DNA from: Polymorphobacter megasporae
GTDB taxonomy: Bacteria > Pseudomonadota > Alphaproteobacteria > Sphingomonadales > Sphingomonadaceae
DNA: 64,000 nucleotides
Direction: 5' to 3'
Assembly (NCBI RefSeq): GCF_018982885.2
Contig: NZ_CP081848.1
Span: forward strand, 1,860,001 to 1,924,000
The position numbers and the translations under genes were made by a program. The notes beneath the pieces were generated by a model that did no database searches, was not told the origin of the DNA, and worked only from the letters and a program-made list of their open reading frames with translations. Below are positions 15,251 through 23,738 of this stretch, in pieces (position 1 is the first letter of the stretch; each line of letters begins with the position of its first letter).

Positions 15251-18200
15251 TCAGAACTTGAACCGCACCCCGCCCGCAACATACCGCCCGACGACGTCGT
15301 ACTGCGACTGGAACGATGGGTAGAACTCGGTCGGCTGGGCGTTGACCTGTGGCGCGAAGGCGAACTTGTCGGTCAGGTTCTGCGCGGTCAGGTACAGCGT
15401 GATCGCATGGTTGGCGACCTTCATGTCGTACGAGATATTGGCATTGAGGTACGCAATCGCGGGCAGTCGGTTGTTGACGTAAAACTGGGTCGGCACCAGC
15501 GAGTAATGCAGCACGCCGATATACTGGACGTCCGCCCCGAAGCTCAGCGGGCCTTCGGTGAACTGCGCCGACACGGTGAACTTGTGGTTCGGCACGCCGG
15601 TCCCGGCGACACCGGCGTTCTCGACCGGCAGGCTCTTGGGCCCGGCGGTCGACGTAAGCCGCGGCGTGTAGTTGCCGATCAGCCGGAGATCGAGCTGCGC
15701 CGGATCGTCGTACAGCATACGGCCGAGGTGGATCCGGTAGTTGACCTCGTAATCGATCCCCTTGGTCACCAGCGACGCCTGGTTGAACGGCACTTGGCTG
15801 ATATTCGTCGGGAAATTGGCGATCGTGCGGTTGGCGAACGGGAACGGGCGGTTGATGAAGGCGCAGACCGCATCGGTGCCGCCGCTGTCCTCGCAGCGCT
15901 GGTTGAGGTCGGTCGTGCTCAGCCGGGTAATCTGGTCCTTGATCTTGATGTAGAAGTAATCGACCGAGACGCTGAAGCCCGGCAGGAACGTCGGCTGCCA
16001 CACCCCGCCGACCGTCAGCGTCCGCGCGACCTCGGGCTTGAGCTGCGGATTGCCCTGCGTCAGCGTGATCGTGTTGGTGTTCAGGTTGGTGTGGATGTCG
16101 TTGAACAGTCCGCGTGTCGACGACACCCCGGCGAACAGCTCGTACAGCGTCGGCGCGCGGATATCCTGCGAATAAGTCCCGCGGAAGCGAAGCTGCTCGA
16201 CCGGCGTCCACGATGCGCCGCCCTTCCACGCCCAGATCCCGCCGGTGACGCTGTAGTTGGTGTAGCGCGCGGCCGCGTTGAGATCGAGGCTGCGGAACAG
16301 CGGCTTGTCGCGGAGAATCGGGACCGCGACCTCGGCAAAGCCTTCCTCGACCGACTCGCTGCCGTTGGCCTTGCCGACGTTGGTGCTGTTGAAGGTCAGG
16401 TTGTATGGGCTGGTCTGGGCGCGCAGGCCGGTCAGGTCGATCGGCACCGACGGGTCGTTGTTGCTCGACTCGTTGAGGCTCTGGTGGCGGAATTCGCCGC
16501 CGATCGCGATGTTGACCGTCCCCGCCGGCAGGTCGAACAGCCCGCCGCTGACCGAGACCGCGGCGTCGTCCTGCTTGGTCTTGACCCGGAAGGTCGAGTC
16601 GCGCTCGAAATAAGCGTACGACGCCTTCGACGGCGAGCCGTTGCCGAACAGGTTCCACGGCACGCACCCGTCCTGCAGCCCCGGGTTGGTGATCGTGATG
16701 CGGCAGACGATGTTGCCCTGCGGACCGCGGACGGCATCGAGCGCGGCGAACCAGTTCGATTGATAGAAGTTACCCGAGTGACGCGTCTTAAGGTCGGACT
16801 CGCCGTGCGAATAATTGACGTTCCACTTGAAATCGCCGAACAATTTGCCGTTGAGCCCGGTCAGGATCGTCAGCGCGCTGTTGTTGGTATAGGCGACCTT
16901 GGGCGTCTGGTCGGCCTCGACCCGGCCGCCGACGAAGCTGTTGACCCCCTGCGCGAGCATCGCGTCGCGGAAGCTCGTCGGCAGGAAGGCGTTGTCGGCG
17001 AAGATCTGGAACGATCCGAGCTGGGTCCCCGATGCGACCGTGACGTAGCGGGTGAAGGCGTCGGTGTAGCTGCCCTGGACGAAGCCGTGGATGTCCGAGC
17101 CGAAGTCGTAATCGGCGCGGCCGAACCCCTGCTTGGTGTTGACAAGGCTGGTCAGCGTCGTCCCGAAGGTGACCGCGGTGTCGGCGCCGCCGATATTGTA
17201 GTTGGTCGTGCCGGTGGGCGTGCCGAGGTCGGCCTTGTGGTAGCCGCCGTTGGGGTCGAACGTCGTGCCGTTGAGGGTGAACGGCACCGTCGCTCCGGCG
17301 GCGTTGCGCGCCGACTGGACAAGGGTGCCGTAGGTGCCGTTGGCGATCCGGACGTTGAAGTTGGGTGTATACGGATTGGTCGCCGAGCCGTTGCCGGTCT
17401 CGACCCAGCCCCCGGTGAAGTTGCCGCCGAACGGGCGCTGGTCGTTGGTCGTGATGCCTGGCTGGTAGAACAGGTCGAAGCTCGCCTCGACGTGGAGGCG
17501 GTTGTCGAGGAAGCTCGTCCCCGCCGCGAGCCCGAACTTGACCTGATGGTCGTCGCCGCGGCCCGAAATGCCGTATTGCGCCGAGCCCTTCAGCCCCTCG
17601 AACTTCTTGTCGAGGATGAAGTTGACCACCCCCGCGACCGCGTCGGAGCCATATGCCGCCGATGCGCCGCCGGTGACGACGTCGACCCGCTGGACGAGCG
17701 ACTGCGGGATGATGTTGGCGTCGACGGTGCCGTCGAAGCTCGTCGGCGGCAGGCGCTGGCCGTCGAGCAGGAGCAAGGTCTCGATCGCCCCGAGCCGCCG
17801 CAGGTTGAGGTAGTTGCCCGCGCTCGGCGTCCCCGCCTGCGAACTCGTCACGTTGGCGCCGGCGGTCGCGGTGAACTGCGGCAGCTTGGCGAGGCCGGCA
17901 GCGAGGCTCTCGGGGGCTTTCTTGAGCAACTCGGTCGCGCTGATGACGGTGACCGGGGTCGGCGCCGAATAGCCGTTCGCGACGATCCGCGAGCCGGTGA
18001 CGACGATGTCGCCCTCGGCCGTGTCCTTCGACCCGCTGTCCGCTGTCGCAGCCGGGGCGCGTCCGCTCGATTCGAGCTGGCCGGCGGCGGTCGCGGCGGG
18101 GGTCGTCGCGTCGCCCGGGGTCGCGGTCGGGGCGGGCTGGCCGATCGCTGCTCCCGATGGTCCCGGACCCGCCGGAATCGCAACGGTCTGCGCGCTCGCC

Positions 18201-18256
18201 ATCCCTGGGGCGCAACTCGCCAGCAGCAACGCGACACGCCGGGCATCGATGGCCAT
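15251..18256 (-). CDS. TonB-dependent outer-membrane receptor
   Basis: This 1001-residue protein has a signal peptide (residues 1-22), a long low-complexity Ala/Pro/Thr linker (about 25-80), a TonB-box-like stretch before DIVVTGSRI, and a plug domain (about 85-200) with LNLRRLGAIETLLLLDGQR, GGASAAYGSDAVAGVVNF. A 22-strand barrel with many extracellular aromatic/Asn-rich loops follows, ending in the C-terminal barrel strand VAGGVRFKF. This is the sphingomonad receptor class used for sugars, plant-derived and aromatic compounds. GGGAGGAAAATC precedes the ATG. A CTGTATGCAG site lies 66 bp upstream, linking it to the same regulon as the quinoprotein and glycolate genes. Confidence 0.93.
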   Translation of the reverse strand: MAIDARRVALLLASCAPGMASAQTVAIPAGPGPSGAAIGQPAPTATPGDATTPAATAAGQLESSGRAPAATADSGSKDTAEGDIVVTGSRIVANGYSAPTPVTVISATELLKKAPESLAAGLAKLPQFTATAGANVTSSQAGTPSAGNYLNLRRLGAIETLLLLDGQRLPPTSFDGTVDANIIPQSLVQRVDVVTGGASAAYGSDAVAGVVNFILDKKFEGLKGSAQYGISGRGDDHQVKFGLAAGTSFLDNRLHVEASFDLFYQPGITTNDQRPFGGNFTGGWVETGNGSATNPYTPNFNVRIANGTYGTLVQSARNAAGATVPFTLNGTTFDPNGGYHKADLGTPTGTTNYNIGGADTAVTFGTTLTSLVNTKQGFGRADYDFGSDIHGFVQGSYTDAFTRYVTVASGTQLGSFQIFADNAFLPTSFRDAMLAQGVNSFVGGRVEADQTPKVAYTNNSALTILTGLNGKLFGDFKWNVNYSHGESDLKTRHSGNFYQSNWFAALDAVRGPQGNIVCRITITNPGLQDGCVPWNLFGNGSPSKASYAYFERDSTFRVKTKQDDAAVSVSGGLFDLPAGTVNIAIGGEFRHQSLNESSNNDPSVPIDLTGLRAQTSPYNLTFNSTNVGKANGSESVEEGFAEVAVPILRDKPLFRSLDLNAAARYTNYSVTGGIWAWKGGASWTPVEQLRFRGTYSQDIRAPTLYELFAGVSSTRGLFNDIHTNLNTNTITLTQGNPQLKPEVARTLTVGGVWQPTFLPGFSVSVDYFYIKIKDQITRLSTTDLNQRCEDSGGTDAVCAFINRPFPFANRTIANFPTNISQVPFNQASLVTKGIDYEVNYRIHLGRMLYDDPAQLDLRLIGNYTPRLTSTAGPKSLPVENAGVAGTGVPNHKFTVSAQFTEGPLSFGADVQYIGVLHYSLVPTQFYVNNRLPAIAYLNANISYDMKVANHAITLYLTAQNLTDKFAFAPQVNAQPTEFYPSFQSQYDVVGRYVAGGVRFKF

Positions 18257-18321
18257 GATTTTCCTCCCCCAAATATCAGACGACGGGCCGTTATCCGGCC
18301 TCGATTGTCAGAACGTGAATA

Positions 18322-18331
18322 CTGTATGCAG
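18322..18331. promoter_or_regulatory. Putative GntR operator, TonB receptor promoter
   Basis: CTGTATGCAG, identical to the glcD-side site at 3605 (both followed by TT), 66 bp upstream of the receptor ATG. It is the farthest of the five sites from the regulator gene, about 15 kb away. Confidence 0.55.
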
Positions 18332-18427
18332 TTCCGCTTTTCACCTTGTCAATCCGTAGCGTACATTCGATTGCAGGCGTTGCCGCGATACATCACAAGG
18401 CGGGATCGTTAAGGGCGGGAGACAGAC

Positions 18428-18910
18428 ATGCGCGGGTTGCACGCCATCGCGGGCGCATTGCTTACAGTCGCAGCGGCACCCCTGCCTGCGGACGACTTCG
18501 TCGTCATCCGCCAAACTCTCGACGTCGATCGCCCAGTCGATGTCGCGTGGCCGCGCGTCGGCGGCTATTGCGCGATCGCCGACTGGCTGAAGGTCACCTG
18601 CGAGTACACGCGTGGGAGCGGTGACGTCGGCACCGTTCGTCGCCTCAACGCGGCGATCATCGAGGTTATGGTCGCGCAGACGCCCTATTCGTATACCTAC
18701 CTCCAGACCGACGGGACGATGGCGGCGACGCGCTATCATGGCACGCTCGCGGCCGAGGCGATGGGGTCGCGAACGCGGCTCGTCTACACTTTGGTCTACG
18801 ATCAGGCCGCGCTGGCGACCGACGCGCTCCGCGCCTCCGAACATGCCCGGCTCGAGGCTCGCTTCGGCGGGGCGCTCGCGGCGATGAAGTCATTGATCGA
18901 AGCCAGATGA
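18428..18910 (+). CDS. Secreted SRPBCC (START-like) family protein
   Basis: This 160-residue protein has an N-terminal signal peptide (about residues 1-20) and then a domain like polyketide cyclase/SRPBCC proteins: a helix-grip pattern with DVDRPVDVAWPRVGGYCAIADWLKV, VGTVRRLN, YSYTYLQTDGTMAATRYHGTL and a final long helix. These domains bind hydrophobic ligands; no reaction can be assigned. It is divergent from the TonB receptor gene, with 171 bp between starts, and is followed after 16 bp by a ModE-like regulator. It may or may not belong to the catabolic regulon. Confidence 0.75.
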   Translation: MRGLHAIAGALLTVAAAPLPADDFVVIRQTLDVDRPVDVAWPRVGGYCAIADWLKVTCEYTRGSGDVGTVRRLNAAIIEVMVAQTPYSYTYLQTDGTMAATRYHGTLAAEAMGSRTRLVYTLVYDQAALATDALRASEHARLEARFGGALAAMKSLIEAR

Positions 18911-18926
18911 TGAGCGGGCGGGCACG

Positions 18927-19292
18927 GTGACTGGTCTCAAGCTCAAGGCGCAGTTCGTCAGCGGCAGCGAATTTGCCATCGGCCCAGGCAAGGCCGCCCT
19001 GCTCGCCGCGATTGCGTCAACGGGGTCGATCTCGGCGGCTGGCCGGGCGCTCGGGCTGAGCTATCGGCGGACGTGGCTGATGGTCGACACGATGAACCGC
19101 TGCTGGCGCGAGCCGCTGGTCGCAACCGCGCACGGCGGCAATCGTGGTGGGGGTGCCACGCTGACCGTGTTCGGGGAGACGGTTTTGCAGCGATATCGCG
19201 ACCTCGATGCGGCGCTGTCGGATGCGGCGTCGGGTCCGGCCGCGGCATTGCTCGCCGACCTGCTCGACGTGCCGCGATCGCCGAAGGGTTGA
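18927..19292 (+). CDS. ModE-like N-terminal winged-helix regulator
   Basis: This 121-residue protein starts at GTG. It matches the DNA-binding half of ModE: GPGKAALLAAIASTGSISAAGRALGLSYRRTWLMVDTMN (LysR-type helix-turn-helix, about residues 18-60), then the wing GGNRGGGATLTVFGE. It lacks the C-terminal molybdate-binding MOP domains of full ModE (about 260 residues in E. coli), so it could not sense molybdate directly by that route. It precedes modB and modC, supporting a molybdate role. Confidence 0.85.
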   Translation: MTGLKLKAQFVSGSEFAIGPGKAALLAAIASTGSISAAGRALGLSYRRTWLMVDTMNRCWREPLVATAHGGNRGGGATLTVFGETVLQRYRDLDAALSDAASGPAAALLADLLDVPRSPKG

Positions 19293-19329
19293 TGCCGGAC
19301 TGCGTGAACGATTTGCCGATTGCAGTCCT

Positions 19330-19353
19330 CGTTGTATCCGGCGACATACGTCG
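19330..19353. promoter_or_regulatory. Candidate ModE-type operator upstream of modB
   Basis: CGTTGTAT, 8 bases, then ATACGTCG: the half sites CGnnGTAT and ATACnnCG form a perfect dyad in eight of the positions. This resembles the general layout of ModE sites (CG-rich ends, AT-rich inner halves), 97 bp upstream of modB. The match is weak and single, so the call is tentative. Confidence 0.25.
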
Positions 19354-19449
19354 CGGAATGAACGCCCCTATGTCTGCCCGGAATAGATCGATGCACGCTT
19401 TGGTCCGCTGCGCGCCGTCCAAACAGCAGGCGGACATGCTCAGGCCGTC

Positions 19450-20115
19450 ATGAACCTCGTCGTCGTGACGACCGTCGAGCTCGCGCTCGTCACAACTGTC
19501 CTGCTCCTCCTGCTGGCGACGCCGCTGGCGTGGTGGCTGGCGCGGTCGCGAACGGCGTGGAAGGAGATTGCCGGCGCGCTGTCGGCGTTGCCGCTCGTCC
19601 TGCCGCCGACGGTGATCGGATTCTATGTCCTCGTCGCGCTCGGCCCCGCCAGCCCGCTGATCACGCTGCTCCACCCGTTCGGCATCCGCTCGCTTGCCTT
19701 CACCTTTACCGGCCTCGTCATCGGCTCGATCTTCTACTCGCTCCCCTTCGCCGTCCAGCCGCTGCGGACCGCGTTCGAGGGCATTGGCGATGCGCCGCTC
19801 GACCTCGCCGCGACGATGGGGGCGGGGCCGCTCGACCGCTTCGTCACGACCGCGCTGCCGCTCGCCCGCCGCGGCTTCGTCTCGGCGGGGATCCTCGTCT
19901 TCGCGCACACGATCGGCGAGTTCGGCGTCGTGCTGATGATCGGCGGCGCGATCCCGGGGCGGACCGAGGTGCTGTCGACGCGGATCTACAGCCTCGTCGA
20001 AAGCCTCCAGTTCGGCGCGGCGCACGTCATCGCCGGGGCGTTGACGCTGTTCGCCTTCGTCACATTGCTCGCCCTGCTGCTCGTCGAACGGCGTCTCGGC
20101 GGGGTCCGGCCGTGA
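19450..20115 (+). CDS. modB: Molybdate ABC transporter permease ModB
   Basis: This 221-residue protein has five or more membrane helices and the binding-protein-dependent permease block GAGPLDRFVTTALPLARRGF (EAA loop) near residues 123-142, plus TIGEFGVVLMIGG and PGRTEVLSTRIY typical of ModB. It forms the channel of the molybdate importer. The stop overlaps the GTG of modC (GTGA). No periplasmic binding protein gene (modA) is present in the window, so it must be elsewhere or the transporter uses another one. Confidence 0.93.
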   Translation: MNLVVVTTVELALVTTVLLLLLATPLAWWLARSRTAWKEIAGALSALPLVLPPTVIGFYVLVALGPASPLITLLHPFGIRSLAFTFTGLVIGSIFYSLPFAVQPLRTAFEGIGDAPLDLAATMGAGPLDRFVTTALPLARRGFVSAGILVFAHTIGEFGVVLMIGGAIPGRTEVLSTRIYSLVESLQFGAAHVIAGALTLFAFVTLLALLLVERRLGGVRP

Positions 20116-20741
20116 TCGAGGCGGCGTTCACCGACCGGCTCGGCCCCGACTTCACCCTCGACGTCGCCTTCACGGTGCCGTCGAGCGGGGTCACCGCGCT
20201 GCTCGGCGCATCGGGGTCGGGCAAGACCAGCGTCCTGCGCGCGCTCGCCGGGCTCGACCGGCGGCAGGGCACATTAAGCGTCGACGGTGAGGTCTGGCAA
20301 AGCGCGACGGCGTTCGTCCCCGCGCACCGGCGGCGCATCGGCTATGTGCCGCAGACGCAGGGGTTGCTCCCGCACCTCACCGTCGGCGGCAACCTCGACT
20401 ACGCGTCGCGTCGCGCCGGGGCGGTGGGCGACCGCGCCGATATCGTCGCGCGGACCGGCATCGCCAGCCTGCTCGATCGGCACCCGAAGTCGCTGTCGGG
20501 CGGCGAGGCACAGCGCGCGTCGGTCGCGCGGGCGCTGCTTGGCCAGCCGCAAATGCTACTGATGGACGAGCCGCTGTCGGCGCTCGATACCGCAGCGCGT
20601 GCGACGATGCTCGACCTTCTCGAAGGCGTCTTCGCCGCCGCCGCGATCCCGGTGTTCTATGTCACCCACGACGCCGCCGAAGCTGAGCGGCTGGCGGCGC
20701 GCACGATCCGGCTCGACCGCGGGCGCGTCGTGGCGGTATAG
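20112..20741 (+). CDS. modC: Molybdate ABC transporter ATPase ModC (short form)
   Basis: This 209-residue ATPase has Walker A GASGSGKTS, a Q-loop (YVPQTQGLLPHLTV), signature LSGGEAQR, Walker B MLLMDEPLSALD and switch His in VTHDAAE. It powers molybdate import with ModB. It lacks the C-terminal TOBE/MOP domain of the roughly 350-residue E. coli ModC, which removes the regulatory oxyanion site. GTG start overlapping the modB stop. Confidence 0.92.
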   Translation: MIEAAFTDRLGPDFTLDVAFTVPSSGVTALLGASGSGKTSVLRALAGLDRRQGTLSVDGEVWQSATAFVPAHRRRIGYVPQTQGLLPHLTVGGNLDYASRRAGAVGDRADIVARTGIASLLDRHPKSLSGGEAQRASVARALLGQPQMLLMDEPLSALDTAARATMLDLLEGVFAAAAIPVFYVTHDAAEAERLAARTIRLDRGRVVAV

Positions 20742-20773
20742 GGCGCGACCAACGGCGAAGGTGATCCCCCGAG

Positions 20774-21634
20774 TTGAGTGCCACCTACACCCTCGATACG
20801 TCGACCAGCCGGGCAACGCCGACGCCCGCGCCGATGAAACGGCTGACGGTGCCGCAGATCGCCAAGCGCAAGGGTGGCGCGCCGATCGTCATGCTCACCG
20901 CTTATACCGCACGGATGGCGCAGCTGCTCGACCCGCATTGCGATTTGCTGCTGGTGGGCGACAGTCTGGGGCAGGTCATCTACGGCCTCGACACGACGGT
21001 CCGCGTGACGCTCGACATGATGTGTGCGCACGGCGCGGCGGTGGTGCGCGGGTCGTATCACGCCGTCGTCATCGTCGACCTGCCGTTCGGCAGCTATGAG
21101 GAAAGCCCCGAAGCCGCGTTCCGTTCGGCGGCGCGGGTGATGGCCGAGACCGGCGCGGCGGGGGTCAAGCTCGAGGGCGGCGTCGCGATGGCGCCGACCG
21201 TCGCCTTCCTCGCCCAGCGCGGGGTACCGGTGATCGGCCATGTCGGGCTGACCCCGCAGGCGGTCAACGTGCTCGGCGGGTACGGCGCGCGCGGCAAGAG
21301 CGACGCCGAATTCGCCAAGATCACCGCCGACGCCAAGGCGATCGCCGACGCTGGAGCCTTCGCGCTCGTCGTCGAGGGCGTCGTCGAGCCGCTCGCCCGC
21401 GCAATCACTGCAGCCGTCGCCTGCCCGACGATCGGCATCGGCGCGTCGCCCGCGTGCGACGGGCAGGTGCTCGTGGTCGACGACATGCTCGGGATGTTCG
21501 AGCGCACGCCGCGTTTCGTCCGCCGCTTTGACGACCTCGCGGTGCGGATCGACAGCGCCGCCGCTGCTTACGCCGTTGCCGTTCGCGAGCGGAGTTTCCC
21601 GGGCACCGACCAGCTGTACGGGGCCCCCGCCTAA
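20774..21634 (+). CDS. panB: 3-methyl-2-oxobutanoate hydroxymethyltransferase (ketopantoate hydroxymethyltransferase)
   Basis: This 286-residue protein makes ketopantoate from 2-oxoisovalerate and methylenetetrahydrofolate in pantothenate/CoA synthesis. The TIM-barrel motifs are clear: [46 protein letters not shown] and [16 protein letters not shown]. The upstream TTG start is chosen because the segment [20 protein letters not shown] is usual in sphingomonad PanB; an internal ATG at 20834 is the alternative. First gene of the panB, TPR, bamB group. Confidence 0.95.
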   Translation: MSATYTLDTSTSRATPTPAPMKRLTVPQIAKRKGGAPIVMLTAYTARMAQLLDPHCDLLLVGDSLGQVIYGLDTTVRVTLDMMCAHGAAVVRGSYHAVVIVDLPFGSYEESPEAAFRSAARVMAETGAAGVKLEGGVAMAPTVAFLAQRGVPVIGHVGLTPQAVNVLGGYGARGKSDAEFAKITADAKAIADAGAFALVVEGVVEPLARAITAAVACPTIGIGASPACDGQVLVVDDMLGMFERTPRFVRRFDDLAVRIDSAAAAYAVAVRERSFPGTDQLYGAPA

Positions 21635-21693
21635 CGCTTTGCGCTATCACGGGTGCGTCGCTATGGTCCGCCGCGCTTTCACTGGAGACTGAC

Positions 21694-22410
21694 TTGGCGA
21701 AACCCGACGTGCGCGACGAAGCGTTCCTCCGCGAGGTCGACGACGAATACCGCCGTTCGCAGCTCGTCGGCTTCTGGCAGCGCTATGGCCGGATGCTCGC
21801 GATCGGTATCGTCGTCTTCCTCGTCGCGCTGGCGGCGTTCCTCTTCTGGCGGCAGGACCGGGCGCGTCGCGCCGGCGAGACCGGTGAACGGTTCAACCTC
21901 GCCTTGACGCAGGTCGAGGCGGGCAACTTCACCGGCGCATCGGCGGTCTTCGCCGATCTCGCTAAGTCGGGCACGCCGGGCTATCGCGCATTGGCGCAGC
22001 TGATGCAGGCGGCGACCGCAGTCCAGTCGGGCAACATCCCCAAGGGCCTGACGATCTACCGCGCCATTTCGGCCGACACCGCGATCGCCAAGCCGTTCCG
22101 CGACCTCGCGACGATCAAGGCGACGCGGCTCGAATACGACACGCTCGCACCCGCGACGGTAATCGAGCGGCTGAAGCCGTACAGCGTCCCCGGCGACCCG
22201 TGGTTTGCCGTCGCCGCCGAGATGACCGGCATCGCCGAATTGAAGCTCAATCACCCCGATCGCGCGGCGCCGTTGTTCGTCGCGATCGTTCGCGACCAGC
22301 AGTCGCCGCCGTCGATCCGCAACCGGGCGGCGCAGCTTGCGATCGCGCTCGGGACCGATCCCGCGAGCCTCATCGTTTCCCGAACTTCGACCAGCGGACT
22401 TGCCAAATAA
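21694..22410 (+). CDS. YfgM-like membrane-anchored TPR protein
   Basis: This 238-residue protein has a cytoplasmic N-terminus (DEAFLREVDDEYRR), one membrane helix (about residues 33-52, AIGIVVFLVALAAFLFW) and a periplasmic TPR-like part with repeated helical pairs. It belongs to the YfgM/TPR_21 type, which in E. coli assists the Sec translocon and periplasmic chaperones. TTG start with CACTGGAGAC upstream. Its TAA shares one base with the bamB ATG, as in the yfgM-bamB order of other proteobacteria, so outer-membrane protein biogenesis is a fair inference. Confidence 0.83.
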   Translation: MAKPDVRDEAFLREVDDEYRRSQLVGFWQRYGRMLAIGIVVFLVALAAFLFWRQDRARRAGETGERFNLALTQVEAGNFTGASAVFADLAKSGTPGYRALAQLMQAATAVQSGNIPKGLTIYRAISADTAIAKPFRDLATIKATRLEYDTLAPATVIERLKPYSVPGDPWFAVAAEMTGIAELKLNHPDRAAPLFVAIVRDQQSPPSIRNRAAQLAIALGTDPASLIVSRTSTSGLAK

Positions 22411-23738
22411 TGTCGCGTAACCCGATTATCACGTTGCTGGTCACCGCCGCGCTCGTCCCGGCGCTGTCGTCGTGCAGCATCTTCAAGCCGAGCAAGCCGA
22501 AAACGCCGACAACCGGTCCGCGCATCGCCGTGCTCGATTCGGAGACCAAGGCCACCGTCGATCCCGAGCTCAAGGACCTCGCCGTCGTCCTGCCGCCGCC
22601 GGCGGTCAACGCCGACTGGCCGCAGCCGGGCGGATCACCGGCAAAGTCGATGGGCCAGCTCGCGCTTCCCGATACGCTGTCGCAGGCGTGGGTCGCGCAG
22701 ATCGGCAAGGGCAGCACCGCCACCCGCCGCCTCAATGCCGCGCCGGTCGTCGCCGGCGGCCGCATCTTCACGATGGACACGAGCGGCGACGTCAGCGCGT
22801 TCGATGTCGCGACCGGCCGCAAGCAGTGGTCGGCAACGCTCAGCTACAAGAAGAAGGATAATGCCGCGTTCGGCGGCGGCGTCAGCGTCGCCGACGGCAA
22901 GGTCTATGCCACGACCGGCTTCGGCGTCGCCGCCGCGTTCGACGCCAATTCGGGCACCGTCGTCTGGCGCAAGGAACTGACGACGCCGTTCCGCGGCGCG
23001 CCGACCGTCGCCGGGGGGCGCGTCTATGCGCTGACGCAGGACAACCAACTGTTCGCGCTGGCAGGCGATACCGGCAACACGCTGTGGACCGTCTCGGGCA
23101 CGATCGAGGTTTCGGGTACGCTCAGCGGCGGTGCCCCCGCGGTCGCGCTCGACACCGTCGTCGTCGGCTATTCGAGCGGCGAGCTCAACGCGCTGCGCGT
23201 CGAGAACGGCCGGACGGTGTGGGCCGACGCGCTTGCCCGGACGGGCCGGACGACCGCGCTCAACGCGCTGACCGACATCGACGCCTCGCCGGTGATCGAC
23301 AAGGGCCGCGTCTTCGCCATCGGCCACGGCGGGCGCATCGCGGCGCTCGAACTCGCCACCGGCCAGCGCGTCTGGGAGCGCAACTTCGCCGGCGTCAACA
23401 CGCCGTGGGTCGCGGGTGACTTCATCTACCTCGTCACGCTCGACGGCGAGCTCGTCTGCCTGACGCGCGGCGAGGGCAAGGTCAAATGGGTCCGCCAGCT
23501 GCCGCATTACGCCAACCCGGCGAAGAAGACCGGCGCCTATGCGTGGAGCGGTCCGGTCCTCGCGTCCGACCGGTTGCTCGTCGCCGGGTCGAACCGGACC
23601 CTGGTGTCGGTGTCGCCGTATACCGGCAAGCTGATCTCGTCGGTCAAGCTAAAGCGCCCGGCGTATCTGCCCCCGATCGTCGCGGGTAGCATGGTCTTCC
23701 TGATGACCGACGACGGCAAGCTGACCGCGTACCGCTGA
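22410..23738 (+). CDS. bamB: Outer-membrane assembly lipoprotein BamB
   Basis: This 442-residue protein has a lipoprotein signal (LLVTAALVPALSSCS, with lipidated Cys near residue 22) and an eight-bladed PQQ-like propeller: repeats such as GRIFTMDTSGDVSAFDVATGRKQW and GRIAALELATGQRVWERNF. BamB supports the BAM complex that inserts beta-barrel proteins in the outer membrane. Start ATG overlaps the previous stop; its own TGA shares a base with the acyltransferase ATG. No PQQ binding is expected. Confidence 0.92.
   Translation: MSRNPIITLLVTAALVPALSSCSIFKPSKPKTPTTGPRIAVLDSETKATVDPELKDLAVVLPPPAVNADWPQPGGSPAKSMGQLALPDTLSQAWVAQIGKGSTATRRLNAAPVVAGGRIFTMDTSGDVSAFDVATGRKQWSATLSYKKKDNAAFGGGVSVADGKVYATTGFGVAAAFDANSGTVVWRKELTTPFRGAPTVAGGRVYALTQDNQLFALAGDTGNTLWTVSGTIEVSGTLSGGAPAVALDTVVVGYSSGELNALRVENGRTVWADALARTGRTTALNALTDIDASPVIDKGRVFAIGHGGRIAALELATGQRVWERNFAGVNTPWVAGDFIYLVTLDGELVCLTRGEGKVKWVRQLPHYANPAKKTGAYAWSGPVLASDRLLVAGSNRTLVSVSPYTGKLISSVKLKRPAYLPPIVAGSMVFLMTDDGKLTAYR

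Noticed and set aside
15407-18412. A 1001-codon open frame on the plus strand, antisense to the TonB receptor gene
   Set aside because: It is the mirror of a high-GC gene: its translation is Arg/Val/Gly-rich and has no family pattern, while the minus-strand frame has a complete receptor. Similar long antisense frames lie over acnA and glcD.
19292-19453. A 53-codon frame between the ModE-like gene and modB with TGATG at its start and ATGA at its end
   Set aside because: The overlaps look like translational coupling, but third-position GC is only about two thirds, against around 90 percent in the neighbours, and the product has no recognisable feature. It probably is the leader of modB.
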